From positions 7,021 to 71,020 of the forward strand of contig CAZOOK010000030.1 in assembly GCA_964581385.1 (NCBI GenBank): a DNA stretch of 64,000 nucleotides. The letters run 5' to 3'. The notes under the pieces are model-generated. The model was given only the letters and a program-made list of their open reading frames with translations, searched no databases and was not told where the DNA came from. The stretch is from CAZOOK01 sp964581385. GTDB taxonomy: Bacteria; Pseudomonadota; Gammaproteobacteria; Nevskiales; Nevskiaceae. The position numbers and the translations under genes are program-made. Position 1 is the first letter of the stretch. Each line of letters opens with the position of its first letter. Below, piece by piece: positions 43,060 through 51,933 of this stretch.

Positions 43060-43461
43060 ATGGATCCCTTTGACGCACAAGGCGCCGAGGTCGCGTTCGC
43101 CATCGTCGACGTCGCGCTCGCAGTCGTGACGTGCGTATTCATCGCTCAAACCGTGATTGCCGGCGACGATGGCAACGACAAACGTCTCGTGTGTCGCGCG
43201 GTCATCAAGTGCGCCTTGATGGTGTTTCTCATCATCGGCGCGATTGTGTTCTACGTCGTTCTAACGTCGACTCCAATCCGATCGGTTGAACAACTCATGA
43301 TCGTCACGTTTCTCGTTGCAGACTCTTGCTTCACGCATTTTTTGTTTGCGTTGTTCCGTTTTATGTTCGCGCCCGCCACGAACGGCAGCGTGCTCATCGT
43401 CGCGGCGTGTGCGGTCGCTTGTGTCACGGGTCGACGAGACCGCACAACTCAAGTCGCGTAA
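43060..43461 (+). CDS. Small multi-pass membrane protein
   Basis: 133 residues with four hydrophobic segments (about 12-33, 48-70, 75-97 and 103-120) and short charged loops. Acidic N-terminus, basic C-terminus. The promoter-like motif of the next gene lies inside its last codons. Confidence 0.7.
   Translation: MDPFDAQGAEVAFAIVDVALAVVTCVFIAQTVIAGDDGNDKRLVCRAVIKCALMVFLIIGAIVFYVVLTSTPIRSVEQLMIVTFLVADSCFTHFLFALFRFMFAPATNGSVLIVAACAVACVTGRRDRTTQVA
43441..43453 (+). promoter_or_regulatory. CACAAC-type motif inside a coding end
   Basis: CGCACAACTCAAG, within the last codons of the membrane-protein gene and 18 bases before the Nudix ATG at 43472. Confidence 0.4.
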
Positions 43462-43471
43462 ATCAATCGGA

Positions 43472-44086
43472 ATGGATCTCGTGCGCGAGGGTGTGCTCAG
43501 ATTGGCGGCTGGTGTCGTCGCCGGCACTTTTATCTTTGCAGCAATCGCTCCGCGCGAGATGAAGCACCGAATTCTGTCGCGCGCGGTCGGGTTCGAGGGC
43601 GCGTGCGTCGTTCCGTTCAAGGGCGGCGAGATCGTCGTTTACCGCGACACGAAGCGCGAACGCGAACGCGAACGCCGGCTCGCGACGGGAGCCGAGCCGA
43701 TTCGCATCTACTCGTGGCCGGGCGGAAAGGTCGAGATCGTCGACGTTCCGCGCGGGCTCTGGTTGAAGCTGCGCGGGTTCGACCACGCCGTCGCGCGCGT
43801 CACGGCCGCGCGCGAGTTTGAGGAGGAGACCAAGACGGCCGTCGATCCAACCAAGCTGCACAGCGCGTTTGAGAGCGGGCACGGACACACGAGCACAGGC
43901 GAGCCTGTTGTGGTGTTCCGCGCCGACCTACCTGCCGGTCATCCCATGTCGGCGCACGACGCTGAGCTCGTGACGATCGGGCCGCTCCCGCACATCAGCA
44001 AGACGATTGTCGCCGACATGCGACGGTTCAACTCGGTTCTTTTCCCGGCCATTCACGCCAACTGGCCAGGAGTCAAGTTCGAGTGA
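43472..44086 (+). CDS. Nudix hydrolase
   Basis: 204 residues. The Nudix box is recognisable: a Gly-led strand (PGGKVEIVDVPRG) and the helix TAAREFEEETKTAV with Arg114, Glu115, Glu117, Glu118 and Glu119, matching REUXEE. A hydrophobic N-terminal 25 residues (LRLAAGVVAGTFIFAAIA) could be a membrane anchor or signal. Nudix enzymes cleave nucleoside diphosphates linked to another group; in poxviruses and African swine fever virus relatives remove mRNA caps, so decapping is a candidate role, not shown here. Confidence 0.8.
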   Translation: MDLVREGVLRLAAGVVAGTFIFAAIAPREMKHRILSRAVGFEGACVVPFKGGEIVVYRDTKRERERERRLATGAEPIRIYSWPGGKVEIVDVPRGLWLKLRGFDHAVARVTAAREFEEETKTAVDPTKLHSAFESGHGHTSTGEPVVVFRADLPAGHPMSAHDAELVTIGPLPHISKTIVADMRRFNSVLFPAIHANWPGVKFE

Positions 44087-44106
44087 GCGTGAGCGTGTGA
44101 GTGCGA

Positions 44107-45591
44107 TTACGCAACGTCGACGTTCTCCTCTTCGTCGTCGTTGAGAGGAGGAAGGGGCGCGGCGGCGAGATGTGCGGTGGCGTAGCGCTCGCACGCGGCG
44201 ACGACGTCGGGCGTGGCCGACGCGCGCACGTGCTCTGCGGCCGCGCGCAGAGCGTCGTGCGTAATGGGGCGGAACCGAAGCGTCGCGGCCACCGCCACCG
44301 CGCGCGCGCGCACGCACGCGCACACCGGACACGTCGTCTTTGCAAACGAGTCGGGCGCGGGCGGCGCGGCGCGCGCGCACACGGCGCACGGCGGGTCGTC
44401 GGCGAGCGCGCGCACGAGCATCGCGTCGCCCGGACGCGCAAAGAACCGAACGGCCTCGCGCGTGCGAATCATCTCGTCGGCACACGCGCGCTCGACGAGC
44501 TTCTTGATGTCGGCGCCCGAGTACCGCTCGAGATCTCGCGCGGCCGCGGCGCGGTCGAACACGCCTTTTCCGTTCGTGTACAGCTCGAGGATGGCCGCTC
44601 GGCCTTCGACGCTCGGCAGAGCGACGTACACCTGGTCGAAGCGGCGCAGAGCGGCCGGGTCGAGCTGCCACGGGTAGTTTGTGGCGGCGAGAACCCAAAC
44701 CGCGCGGTCGAGCGCGAGCTTGGCCGACTCGTCGAGCGCCATGAAGAACTGCGTCTTGACGCGGCGCGTGCTCTCGTCCTCGCCGCTCGTGCGCTCGCGC
44801 AAGTACGAGTCGACCTCGTCGAAGAACAGCACGCACGGAGCGTGCTCTTTCGCAAACGCAAACGCTGCGCCCACGGCCTTTTCAGACTCGCCCAAGTACA
44901 TGCCCATGATGTCAGACGGCCGAACCTTGACGAACGAGACCTTTTTCTTCGCGTCGGCGTCGGCGACAGTGACGGTGTCGGGAGCTGGAGCGTTGAACGC
45001 GAGCGCGTACTCGACGCCCATGCGTTTCGCAAACGCCGTGGCGAGCGTCGTCTTTCCGGTCCCGGGCGGGCCCCAAAGCAAAATGTTGCGCCCGACGTGC
45101 ACGCCCTCGGCCGCGAGAACGGCGTTGAAGTGCACGATGTCGACGATCCTGTTTTGTAGCGTGAGACTCGCGTCGTCCGACCCGGCGACGCTCTCAAAGT
45201 CGACGTCGGGCTCGGTGAGCTCGAACTTGGCCGGCGCGACGTCGACCAGCGCGGGGTGTGCGTGTGCGCTCGGACGAGCCCGTTCTTTCTCTCTCTCGAC
45301 GGCCGCCGCCGGCGGAGGAGGAGGAGGAGGAGTAGGGGCCGATGGAGTGGGAGGTGGTGAAGGGGCCGGGGGAGACGAGACGAGTTCGTCGACCTCGCGC
45401 AAACGCGCGACGTACTGCTTGAGCCTCGTCTTGAGCTCTTTGCGCACGAGGACGTTGCTCTCGCACGCAATCGCCGCGCGCAAGTGTTTGATCGCGGCGG
45501 TGTACGCAACTGCTGCGTCGGCCCATTTCTCGTCGGTGTCGAGACGCACGGCGTCGTTCAACGCCGCGCGCACCTCCGCCCACGCCGCCAT
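44107..45591 (-). CDS. MIT-AAA ATPase, Vps4-like
   Basis: 494 residues. Residues about 3-75 look like an MIT three-helix domain (ADAAVAYTAAIKHLRAAI), followed by a Pro-rich linker (75-120). The AAA module has Walker A GPPGTGKT (Lys180), the pore-loop region IMGMYLGESEKAV, Walker B VLFFDEVDS (Asp258, Glu259), sensor-1 ATNYPWQLDPAALRRFD and an Arg-finger area. This is the domain order of Vps4, which disassembles ESCRT-III. Odd: a C-terminal insert with CAVC and CPVC, likely zinc binding, replaces the usual beta domain. Possible roles are viral budding, envelopment or host membrane remodelling. Confidence 0.75.
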   Translation of the reverse strand: MAAWAEVRAALNDAVRLDTDEKWADAAVAYTAAIKHLRAAIACESNVLVRKELKTRLKQYVARLREVDELVSSPPAPSPPPTPSAPTPPPPPPPAAAVEREKERARPSAHAHPALVDVAPAKFELTEPDVDFESVAGSDDASLTLQNRIVDIVHFNAVLAAEGVHVGRNILLWGPPGTGKTTLATAFAKRMGVEYALAFNAPAPDTVTVADADAKKKVSFVKVRPSDIMGMYLGESEKAVGAAFAFAKEHAPCVLFFDEVDSYLRERTSGEDESTRRVKTQFFMALDESAKLALDRAVWVLAATNYPWQLDPAALRRFDQVYVALPSVEGRAAILELYTNGKGVFDRAAAARDLERYSGADIKKLVERACADEMIRTREAVRFFARPGDAMLVRALADDPPCAVCARAAPPAPDSFAKTTCPVCACVRARAVAVAATLRFRPITHDALRAAAEHVRASATPDVVAACERYATAHLAAAPLPPLNDDEEENVDVA

Positions 45592-45627
45592 CGCACTCGC
45601 ACTCGCACTCGGGTGTGACGACAGTGC

Positions 45628-46008
45628 TCAAAAGTCGAACTCGTCGTCCGCGACGCGCCTGGCGAGGGCGTGCAGCCGCGCATCGGTAAGGTTCTGAATG
45701 AGCATCGTTTTGGGCATGACGTACGCTCCGGCGGCAAAGTTGCAGTACTTGAACGCGCGCGCTTCGCCGAGGATGGATTTGATTTTGTTCTTTTGCGTCT
45801 CGGTTGTGCTGGTCGATGCGAGTTCGCGCTCGAGCTCGACGCAAAACGCGTTGAGCAACTCGGTCTCTTCGGCGTTGGGCGGGCGGTCAGCTGCGGCCGC
45901 GCGCAACCACGCCTCCATCCTCGCGAACTTGTCCTCGTCTCCATCGCCCGTGTCCTTGTTCGGGACACCGCCACCCGCCGCTGCCGCTGCCGGAGACGGA
46001 GACGTCAT
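45628..46008 (-). CDS. Small hypothetical protein
   Basis: 126 residues. The first 30 are disordered (Ala/Gly/Asp); the remainder is helical and acidic (EAWLRAAAADRPPNAEETELLNA) and ends DDEFDF. Same strand as the Vps4-like gene, 37 bases upstream of it. No recognised family. Confidence 0.6.
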   Translation of the reverse strand: MTSPSPAAAAAGGGVPNKDTGDGDEDKFARMEAWLRAAAADRPPNAEETELLNAFCVELERELASTSTTETQKNKIKSILGEARAFKYCNFAAGAYVMPKTMLIQNLTDARLHALARRVADDEFDF

Positions 46009-46073
46009 TTGTTTCGATTCGATACGACGTGAGACGAGATGATGTGTGAGACGATTCACACGACTTCCTCGGT

Positions 46074-46334
46074 CTACGAAACAAAGAGCGGACAGCCCGA
46101 GACGATCATGGACGCTCCTGCGAGGATGGCGAGGAGCGACAGGCCGACCTCCAAGAAACCATGGGGGACGATGTCCGTGTTCTTGTCTCCGGGCCCAATC
46201 ACGGCGAGGTAACCAACAACGACTTGCACGATCCACATGAAGGAGATAGTGCAGAAAAACACCATGTGATCGAGCGCGCACTTGGACAGAGGCACCATGG
46301 ACATCGTGTCCGCCCAACACGCCGAGCACGACAT
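46074..46334 (-). CDS. Small multi-pass membrane protein
   Basis: 86 residues starting MSCSACWADTM. Two to three hydrophobic segments (about 20-44 and 60-82). ATGs at 46376 and 46334 are both in frame; the latter is preferred because the former would lie within the CTCACATCTCATTTC stretch shared with the divergent gene at 46385. Confidence 0.6.
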   Translation of the reverse strand: MSCSACWADTMSMVPLSKCALDHMVFFCTISFMWIVQVVVGYLAVIGPGDKNTDIVPHGFLEVGLSLLAILAGASMIVSGCPLFVS

Positions 46335-46384
46335 GAGAGTGCACGAGAGATGAGGTGTGAACTTCTCACATCTCATTTCATCGC

Positions 46385-46837
46385 ATGGCAATGCAACAAG
46401 AAAACCGGTCGAGAGAGACGACGTACGCGGTGGAGGTGCGCACGCCCGAAAATCCGCAGCCCGTTCCGCTCACGATTTGGGCCACGTGGAACTGCGCGTG
46501 GAATGGATGGCACGAGGTGAAAAAATTCGAAACGGTCGCCGAGGTGCGCGCGGCATGTGAAGAGGCACCGTGCACGACACTGTGCGTCGTCATGCGCGCG
46601 ATGTCTGCGTTTGGAAAGATGGAGGATTACGCGATCGCCTTTGCCATCAGTCCAAACACGACGTACTCGTTTGACCTCTGTCAATACGTTGACGCGTCGG
46701 ACGAGGCTGATTGGAGAGACGGAGTCTCTCGGCTCAACTTTCGCATCGAAGACCAGTACTTTGACACGGGCGGCCTCGAAGACCTCGTGTGGGACGAACT
46801 GAAGAAACTCGGGGCGTTCAAGATGAGTCCGGCGTGA
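46385..46837 (+). CDS. Hypothetical protein, 150 residues
   Basis: Alpha/beta composition with Trp-rich segment WATWNCAWNGWHEV near residue 32, and an acidic C-terminal half. No recognised domain. It is divergent from the membrane-protein gene, with a 50-base spacer of CTCACATCTCATTTC type. Confidence 0.65.
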   Translation: MAMQQENRSRETTYAVEVRTPENPQPVPLTIWATWNCAWNGWHEVKKFETVAEVRAACEEAPCTTLCVVMRAMSAFGKMEDYAIAFAISPNTTYSFDLCQYVDASDEADWRDGVSRLNFRIEDQYFDTGGLEDLVWDELKKLGAFKMSPA

Positions 46838-46857
46838 GCTGAGTATGCAAAAACAAC

Positions 46858-46875
46858 GTCACAACTCATCTCGTC
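46858..46875 (+). promoter_or_regulatory. CACAAC-type upstream motif
   Basis: GTCACAACTCATCTCGTC, 10 bases before the ATG at 46886. Confidence 0.45.
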
Positions 46876-46885
46876 GCGACACACG

Positions 46886-47482
46886 ATGAGCGTCAACACA
46901 AACGTCACGGAACCGGATGTGTACGACGACGTCTCGCTCGACACGCGCGAGGTGTTGCGGATCATGGCGCGCCAAAAGGAACTTCTCGGCGAGGTGCGCA
47001 TTTTTGAAGAGGGACGCACGGAGTACAACGAGTGTTTCGTGCGTTTCATGGACTACTACAACGTGGGATGCGTTCTGAAGGTCGACACAGTGGGAGATCG
47101 TCCGCTCCTAAGGCTCGGCGTCGAAACGAAACCGAGCGACGTGAACAACGTGTTCTCCAAGCGCGTGGCGGTCGACAACGGCCTCATGACTCTCACGCGC
47201 TCTGGAGTCGAATCGTTTCTTCCTGCTCTGACGGCCTTTGTGGCGACGGGCGATTTCGACAGTGTTGCCGAGATTATCGAATACACCGACGTACACGGAA
47301 CGCATTGCTCGCTGCAAACGAGCATCATTTTGTCGCCGAAGGCGGTGTGGTTCGGCATCAATCGTATCTCGACGTCGGGCACGTACATCAACCAACGCAT
47401 GCACCTGACGCAGTGCCAAGCTGAAGCGATTTTGCCCATACTCGCGCACTTTGTGACACACGGGACGTTTGGACGTGATTGA
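46886..47482 (+). CDS. Hypothetical protein, 198 residues
   Basis: Mixed alpha/beta protein; the N-terminal half is acidic (DDVSLDTREVLRIMARQKELL), the C-terminal half has strands with conserved-looking aromatic residues and ends with a helix (QAEAILPILAHFV). No family recognised. It converges on the multi-pass membrane gene downstream with 11 bases between. Confidence 0.65.
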   Translation: MSVNTNVTEPDVYDDVSLDTREVLRIMARQKELLGEVRIFEEGRTEYNECFVRFMDYYNVGCVLKVDTVGDRPLLRLGVETKPSDVNNVFSKRVAVDNGLMTLTRSGVESFLPALTAFVATGDFDSVAEIIEYTDVHGTHCSLQTSIILSPKAVWFGINRISTSGTYINQRMHLTQCQAEAILPILAHFVTHGTFGRD

Positions 47483-47493
47483 GTCGATTCGAT

Positions 47494-48564
47494 TCACAAG
47501 TTGAGAGGGTAAAACAGCGGCGACGACGTCATCACGAGCGCGAGCGCGTACTCTGCTTGCGACTTGCACGGTCCTTGCGGGCACGACGGGATGTCGATGA
47601 AGTTCGCCGAAAAGAACTCGAGCGTCAGCGCCGTCAGCAAGCTCAGCAAGTCAAACACGTGCATGACGAGCCGCTCGGGCGTGACGAGCCCGACGATGTC
47701 AGAGGGTTTGGCCTTGCCGGTTTGTCGCCTGTACTGCGCGTAGACGACGGTGTCGGTGAGTCGCAAGACGAGGTTCGCGAGCGCCCACAAGTCGTACGTC
47801 GCGCCGATCGAGTACGCGGCGCTGTCGTGCACCGACCCGAGCTGCCCAGGCAAAATCACGAGCGTGAGCATGCTGCTGTACGAGAGCGCGAGGCCGGCGA
47901 GGATCGACATCACGCACGCGAGGTACGCGACGCGCGCAAACGACCGAGGCACACGAACGACGCGCGTCTCTTCGCGCTCGTCGCCTCCGCTGTTCTTCTC
48001 TTCGTCGTCGACGTCGGCATCGGATGCTGCCGACTCGGACGACGCGGAGAGCGAGCCCGAGCCAGAGTCCGAGCGCACGACGACCTTGTACTTGAGCGCG
48101 ACGTAGTCAGGCTGCGCCTTGCTCCAGAAAAGCTCGATCGGAGAGCGCAAGTGGATGATGCGAAGCGGAAAGAGCCAATACCGCAAGAACGTCGCGAACG
48201 CAAACACAAAGATCGACGTGAGGTATCCGAACCTAAGCTCTGGGTGCGACACGAGCGCCGAGCTGATCGTCTGCCACGTCGCGGGTGTGTAAAAGACGCG
48301 CTGGATCATGTAGATGACGCCGAACCCAAACGCGACGTCGGCCGCAAACGCCGTTCCGACGCAGAACAAAAACGAGTCCGTCACGAACCGCGGCGCCGAC
48401 GGACACCATGCCGGTACGGACAATGACAGCGCAAGCGCACGACCGCCAAACGGATGGATCGGTTCGCGCTCGCGTTCGCGTTCGACCGCGAGTTTTTGCT
48501 TGAGCGTCTTTTGCTGGCGTTTAAGCGCGAGAAGAGGCTCGCTGCGCGCCGTTCGCTGGCTCAT
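47494..48564 (-). CDS. Multi-pass membrane protein with acidic loop
   Basis: 356 residues. A basic N-terminus (LKRQQKTLKQKL) is followed by six or so hydrophobic segments between about 60 and 340. A long acidic Ser/Asp/Glu loop (SASSESAASDADVDDEEKN) at about 170-200 separates the two halves. The C-terminal part contains paired Cys (SCPQGPC). No transporter signature seen. Confidence 0.7.
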   Translation of the reverse strand: MSQRTARSEPLLALKRQQKTLKQKLAVEREREREPIHPFGGRALALSLSVPAWCPSAPRFVTDSFLFCVGTAFAADVAFGFGVIYMIQRVFYTPATWQTISSALVSHPELRFGYLTSIFVFAFATFLRYWLFPLRIIHLRSPIELFWSKAQPDYVALKYKVVVRSDSGSGSLSASSESAASDADVDDEEKNSGGDEREETRVVRVPRSFARVAYLACVMSILAGLALSYSSMLTLVILPGQLGSVHDSAAYSIGATYDLWALANLVLRLTDTVVYAQYRRQTGKAKPSDIVGLVTPERLVMHVFDLLSLLTALTLEFFSANFIDIPSCPQGPCKSQAEYALALVMTSSPLFYPLNL

Positions 48565-48609
48565 CTACCACAGCGTTTCTGTTTTCGGCGCGCGCGGGCG
48601 CGCGGTGAT

Positions 48610-49818
48610 ATGCGCGCTCGCTCTCGCTCTCGCTCTCACGCCCACGTTCACGTCCACGCGCACGCGTTTGCGGTTGGGTTCGTGTCGGACTTTGGCGACG
48701 TCGCGCGCGTGTGGTGGTTGCAAGCGCTCGGGGCGAACGTCGAGGCCGTGACGCTCGCCGAGTTCGGCGTCGCGGCCGCGTGGCTCATCGGGCCGCTGTG
48801 CTCGGCCGCGCACGACGCGCGCCCTGATTTGGCGTTCCGCGCGTCGCTCGTTCTGTGCGCCGCGGCGTCGCTCGGCGTGGCGTTTGGGCCAACAAACGCG
48901 GAAACGCTCGTCGCGCTCACGTGCGCGCTCGAGGCGACGTTCGTCGCGTGGAGCGCGTGCGTCGACGCAAGGAGAGTCAGCAACACCAACGAGGCCGTGA
49001 CGTACGCGCGCGGGTCGGCGTACTTTTCGCTCGGAACGTTTCTCGGATACGAGCTCGGCGGAATCGCAACCGACGTGTGGGGCCACCGCGTCCCGTTTGC
49101 GCTGCAAACGGCCATGACCGTCGTCGCGCTCGCGTTTGTCCCAACCGCGCCGCCCGCAATCGACACAAACGACACCGAACGCGCAAGTCTCGTTGATAAA
49201 GAAATGTCGGTGACACAAACGCGCGTCGAGGCGGTTTCGGTGGCGGTGCGCGCGGTCGTCGCGTTTCGCCCGACGTGCTTTGCGGCCGTGTGCGTCCTGA
49301 GCGCGGCGCCGGCGATCCAGATGCCCGTGACGCTCTTCCTCAACCGCGAGGCGGGGTTCACGGCGTCGCACGTCGGGTTCGTCGGAGCGCTCACGTCGCT
49401 CGCCGGCGCAGCCGCGGCGATCGCCGTCGAGCGGCGCGCGCAGTCGGCCGTTGCGGCCGCCGTGCTCGCGAGCGCGTGCGCGCTCGCGACCATCGCGGCG
49501 TGCGCGAGAGGAGGGGCAGGAGGATCAACGACGATTGCGGCTGCTTTGCCGCTGAGCGCGTTCGGCCTCGCGGCCGCGCAGACGCTTCTGTCGATGCAAA
49601 CGGCGCGCGTCGTGCGCGCGAGGTGCGCGTCGCACCGCGCGCTCGCGTACTCGGTGGTCAATTTGGCGCCGATGGTGTGCAAGGGGTTGGCGTTTGCGAG
49701 CGTGGTGGGACTCGGGCGCGCGACGGGCGTGGCGCAAAACGACTTTGCGCGCCTCGGCGACGTCGTCGACGCCGCGCTCGCTGTGGTGGTCGCAGCGTTT
49801 CCGCTCGTGTGCTTGTAA
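48610..49818 (+). CDS. MFS-like multi-pass transporter
   Basis: 402 residues with about eleven hydrophobic segments spread over the whole length. In the first half, YARGSAYFSLGTFLGYELGGIATDVWGHR resembles the major facilitator pattern GxxLGPxxGGxxxDxxGxR around helix 5, and a central charged loop (about 195-210) divides the protein into two halves as in this superfamily. The N-terminus has an alternating His segment (HAHVHVHAHA). Substrate cannot be told. It could also be a degenerate host-derived transporter. Confidence 0.5.
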   Translation: MRARSRSRSHAHVHVHAHAFAVGFVSDFGDVARVWWLQALGANVEAVTLAEFGVAAAWLIGPLCSAAHDARPDLAFRASLVLCAAASLGVAFGPTNAETLVALTCALEATFVAWSACVDARRVSNTNEAVTYARGSAYFSLGTFLGYELGGIATDVWGHRVPFALQTAMTVVALAFVPTAPPAIDTNDTERASLVDKEMSVTQTRVEAVSVAVRAVVAFRPTCFAAVCVLSAAPAIQMPVTLFLNREAGFTASHVGFVGALTSLAGAAAAIAVERRAQSAVAAAVLASACALATIAACARGGAGGSTTIAAALPLSAFGLAAAQTLLSMQTARVVRARCASHRALAYSVVNLAPMVCKGLAFASVVGLGRATGVAQNDFARLGDVVDAALAVVVAAFPLVCL

Positions 49819-49838
49819 AAAAAATCACACTCGCACCG

Positions 49839-50276
49839 ATGACGTGGTTGAGCGGTGCGACGACGTGCGACGCGTGGTGCGACGACGTTCACGACTCGCA
49901 TGGATACAACGTGTGGATGATGGTGGTGTTCGTCGTGCGCGCGGTGTGTCTCGCGTACGCGTGCGCGCTCGTGTTCTCGCGCGGACACGTCGCGCTCAGA
50001 GCAGCCATGGTGGTCGCGATGGCGTGGCTCGCGCCGACGGCGTGGTTCTTTGTGACAGCGGCGTTCACGCGCGACACGGTGTGGAGCTCGGCGTGGCGCG
50101 CTCTGACGTCGGCGTTGTTTCTCAACGACGACCTCATCGTGCGTGCGTTTGACGATCAAGGTCGCGGAGGAACGTTTGCCGATCAGGTCGTGTGCACGGT
50201 GCACGACCGCGTGGCACGCACGGCGATGGACGCCGCGTTCGTGCCGTTTTTCATGTGCAAGTCGTGCTTTCGATAA
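49839..50276 (+). CDS. Small membrane protein
   Basis: 145 residues; three hydrophobic segments (about 28-48, 55-78 and 85-100), Cys-containing ends (TTCDAWCDD at the start, MCKSCFR at the end). It starts 21 bases after the transporter-like gene on the same strand and is probably co-expressed. Function unknown. Confidence 0.65.
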   Translation: MTWLSGATTCDAWCDDVHDSHGYNVWMMVVFVVRAVCLAYACALVFSRGHVALRAAMVVAMAWLAPTAWFFVTAAFTRDTVWSSAWRALTSALFLNDDLIVRAFDDQGRGGTFADQVVCTVHDRVARTAMDAAFVPFFMCKSCFR

Positions 50277-50281
50277 AAAAA

Positions 50282-50758
50282 TTACGCGTGCGCGCTCAAC
50301 TCGGGCGGGAAGCATGCGCTGAGCGCGGCCCATTTGGCGCGTTGGAGCTCGGCGCGCCAGGCGCGGCGCACCTCGACGAGCGCGAGCGCGCCGAACACGA
50401 CCAGCTCGAGCACGCGAACAACGAGGACGGGGTATGATGATGAGGGTAGATCGGCGGCGTACGCGGCCGTCGCGGCGACGACGAGCGCCGCGACGGCCCA
50501 CGTCGCGTGCGTGCGCAACGCGCGCGTCCGTTCGTCGTCGACACGCTGCGCTCCGAGCCGAAACGCGATGCCAGGCGAAACGGTCGTTTGGGCGCGCGCG
50601 TCGGCCACCTCGAGCGCGACGACGAGCGACACGACCATGACGTCGAACGCCGACGCACCGAACCACATCATCGCCGCCGCGCCGACGTGGATCCAAACGA
50701 GCGGGCGCGCGGCCATGACCACCGCGACGGCGGCGCGTGTTTGCACGCGCACACACAT
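50282..50758 (-). CDS. Small multi-pass membrane protein
   Basis: 158 residues. Hydrophobic segments at about 8-30, 32-52, 85-103 and 108-127 with Ala/Val/Leu; basic helical C-terminus. No recognised family. Its start lies 48 bases from the divergent GIY-YIG gene. Confidence 0.65.
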   Translation of the reverse strand: MCVRVQTRAAVAVVMAARPLVWIHVGAAAMMWFGASAFDVMVVSLVVALEVADARAQTTVSPGIAFRLGAQRVDDERTRALRTHATWAVAALVVAATAAYAADLPSSSYPVLVVRVLELVVFGALALVEVRRAWRAELQRAKWAALSACFPPELSAHA

Positions 50759-50806
50759 TGCAACGACGCGTGTGCGAATCGTGTGTGCGCGCGTCGATCA
50801 ACGATT

Positions 50807-51916
50807 ATGAACGTGCTCGAGACGTTGAGCGGCGCGATGGTGGCGCCGTGGAACGCCGTGGTCGCGCTCGCGGCCGACGTCACGTTGGGGACGACGTCGT
50901 TTGCGCGCACGACGATCACGCTCGCCGAGTGGCTCGGGCTCAACGTCGGCGGCGAGAACGAACAAGTTCAAATCGCGCGCCTCATGGCCGTGATGCTCGA
51001 ACTCGGAATCATGGTCGGGCTCATCTACACCGTGTTCGACCTCGTCATCTTTGAACGGTTCGCGCGGCGCCACTTTGATGAGGTGCATGCTCATGACCAT
51101 GTTCGCGCGCCTCCCCCTATCCTTCGTCGGACGCCCGTGCCTCAGCCTGCGCCTGCGCCTGCCTTGACGATCAAGACCAAGACGCGTGTTCCTAAAACGA
51201 CGTGCACGATGTCGTCGTTTGGCATGCGCGGCGAGCGCGTGCCCGGCGTCAACATCCTCGTCACGTCGTTCGGCGAGGCGATTGCGCCAGACGCCGACGC
51301 GCCGACGACGGTTGCGACGCTCGCGAAACGCGTCGTCGAGCGCGCGCAGTTTGTGTGCGACACGGTCGCCGCGCTCGACCTCGGGCCGTCGGCTGCGTGT
51401 CAGGTCGTTGCAAAAGGCAAGGGTACGCACGACGCGAACGAGAGTGCAACGCCCCCTCTCTCGCTGTACATCGGCAAGACGACGAGCAAGACGATGCAGG
51501 CCCGGTTCGAGAAACACTGCGAGAAGACGCTCGAGTCTGGCGAGGTCATGTGGATGGTGAGCGTCGCCGAGCTCACCGACGCCGACGCGCGCGCCGTTGG
51601 CGTCAAAAACGGCGAGGAGCTCGCGTTTGCCGTCGAATCGCGCGTGTGCCGCGACCTCACGAGCGCGCCCGCGTGGCGCCCCGACGTCGAGCTCGTCAAC
51701 ATGAACAAGGGCGGAGCGGGCGGGCGCACGAAGCGAAAGGCCGATCAGACCGTTCTCGGCGTCGTGTACGCGCTCGTTCGCGTGCGGTACCAAACAATCA
51801 AGGCGCCGTGCGCCGCCCCGCCCAAACCGCCCGTCACGTTTGGAAGCTCTGATTCGAGCTCTGACGACGACGACGGAGACGACACGTACGCGTCGGCGGA
51901 CGACGTCGTGTTGTGA
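50807..51916 (+). CDS. Membrane-anchored GIY-YIG nuclease-like protein
   Basis: 369 residues. A hydrophobic anchor lies at about 55-80 (LMAVMLELGIMVGLIYTVFDLVI) followed by a basic Pro-rich linker. From about 180 the GIY-YIG landmarks appear in order: LYIGKTT (Tyr221-Gly223), Arg232 in ARFEKH, Glu277 in AVESRVC and Asn298 in VNMNKGGAGG. Spacing is close to that of I-TevI. The GIY half of the motif is degenerate. The acidic Ser/Asp tail is disordered. A nuclease tethered to a membrane is unusual; possible roles are host DNA degradation at a membrane or genome processing in the particle. Confidence 0.6.
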   Translation: MNVLETLSGAMVAPWNAVVALAADVTLGTTSFARTTITLAEWLGLNVGGENEQVQIARLMAVMLELGIMVGLIYTVFDLVIFERFARRHFDEVHAHDHVRAPPPILRRTPVPQPAPAPALTIKTKTRVPKTTCTMSSFGMRGERVPGVNILVTSFGEAIAPDADAPTTVATLAKRVVERAQFVCDTVAALDLGPSAACQVVAKGKGTHDANESATPPLSLYIGKTTSKTMQARFEKHCEKTLESGEVMWMVSVAELTDADARAVGVKNGEELAFAVESRVCRDLTSAPAWRPDVELVNMNKGGAGGRTKRKADQTVLGVVYALVRVRYQTIKAPCAAPPKPPVTFGSSDSSSDDDDGDDTYASADDVVL

Positions 51917-51933
51917 GTCGAGATGAGCCCACA

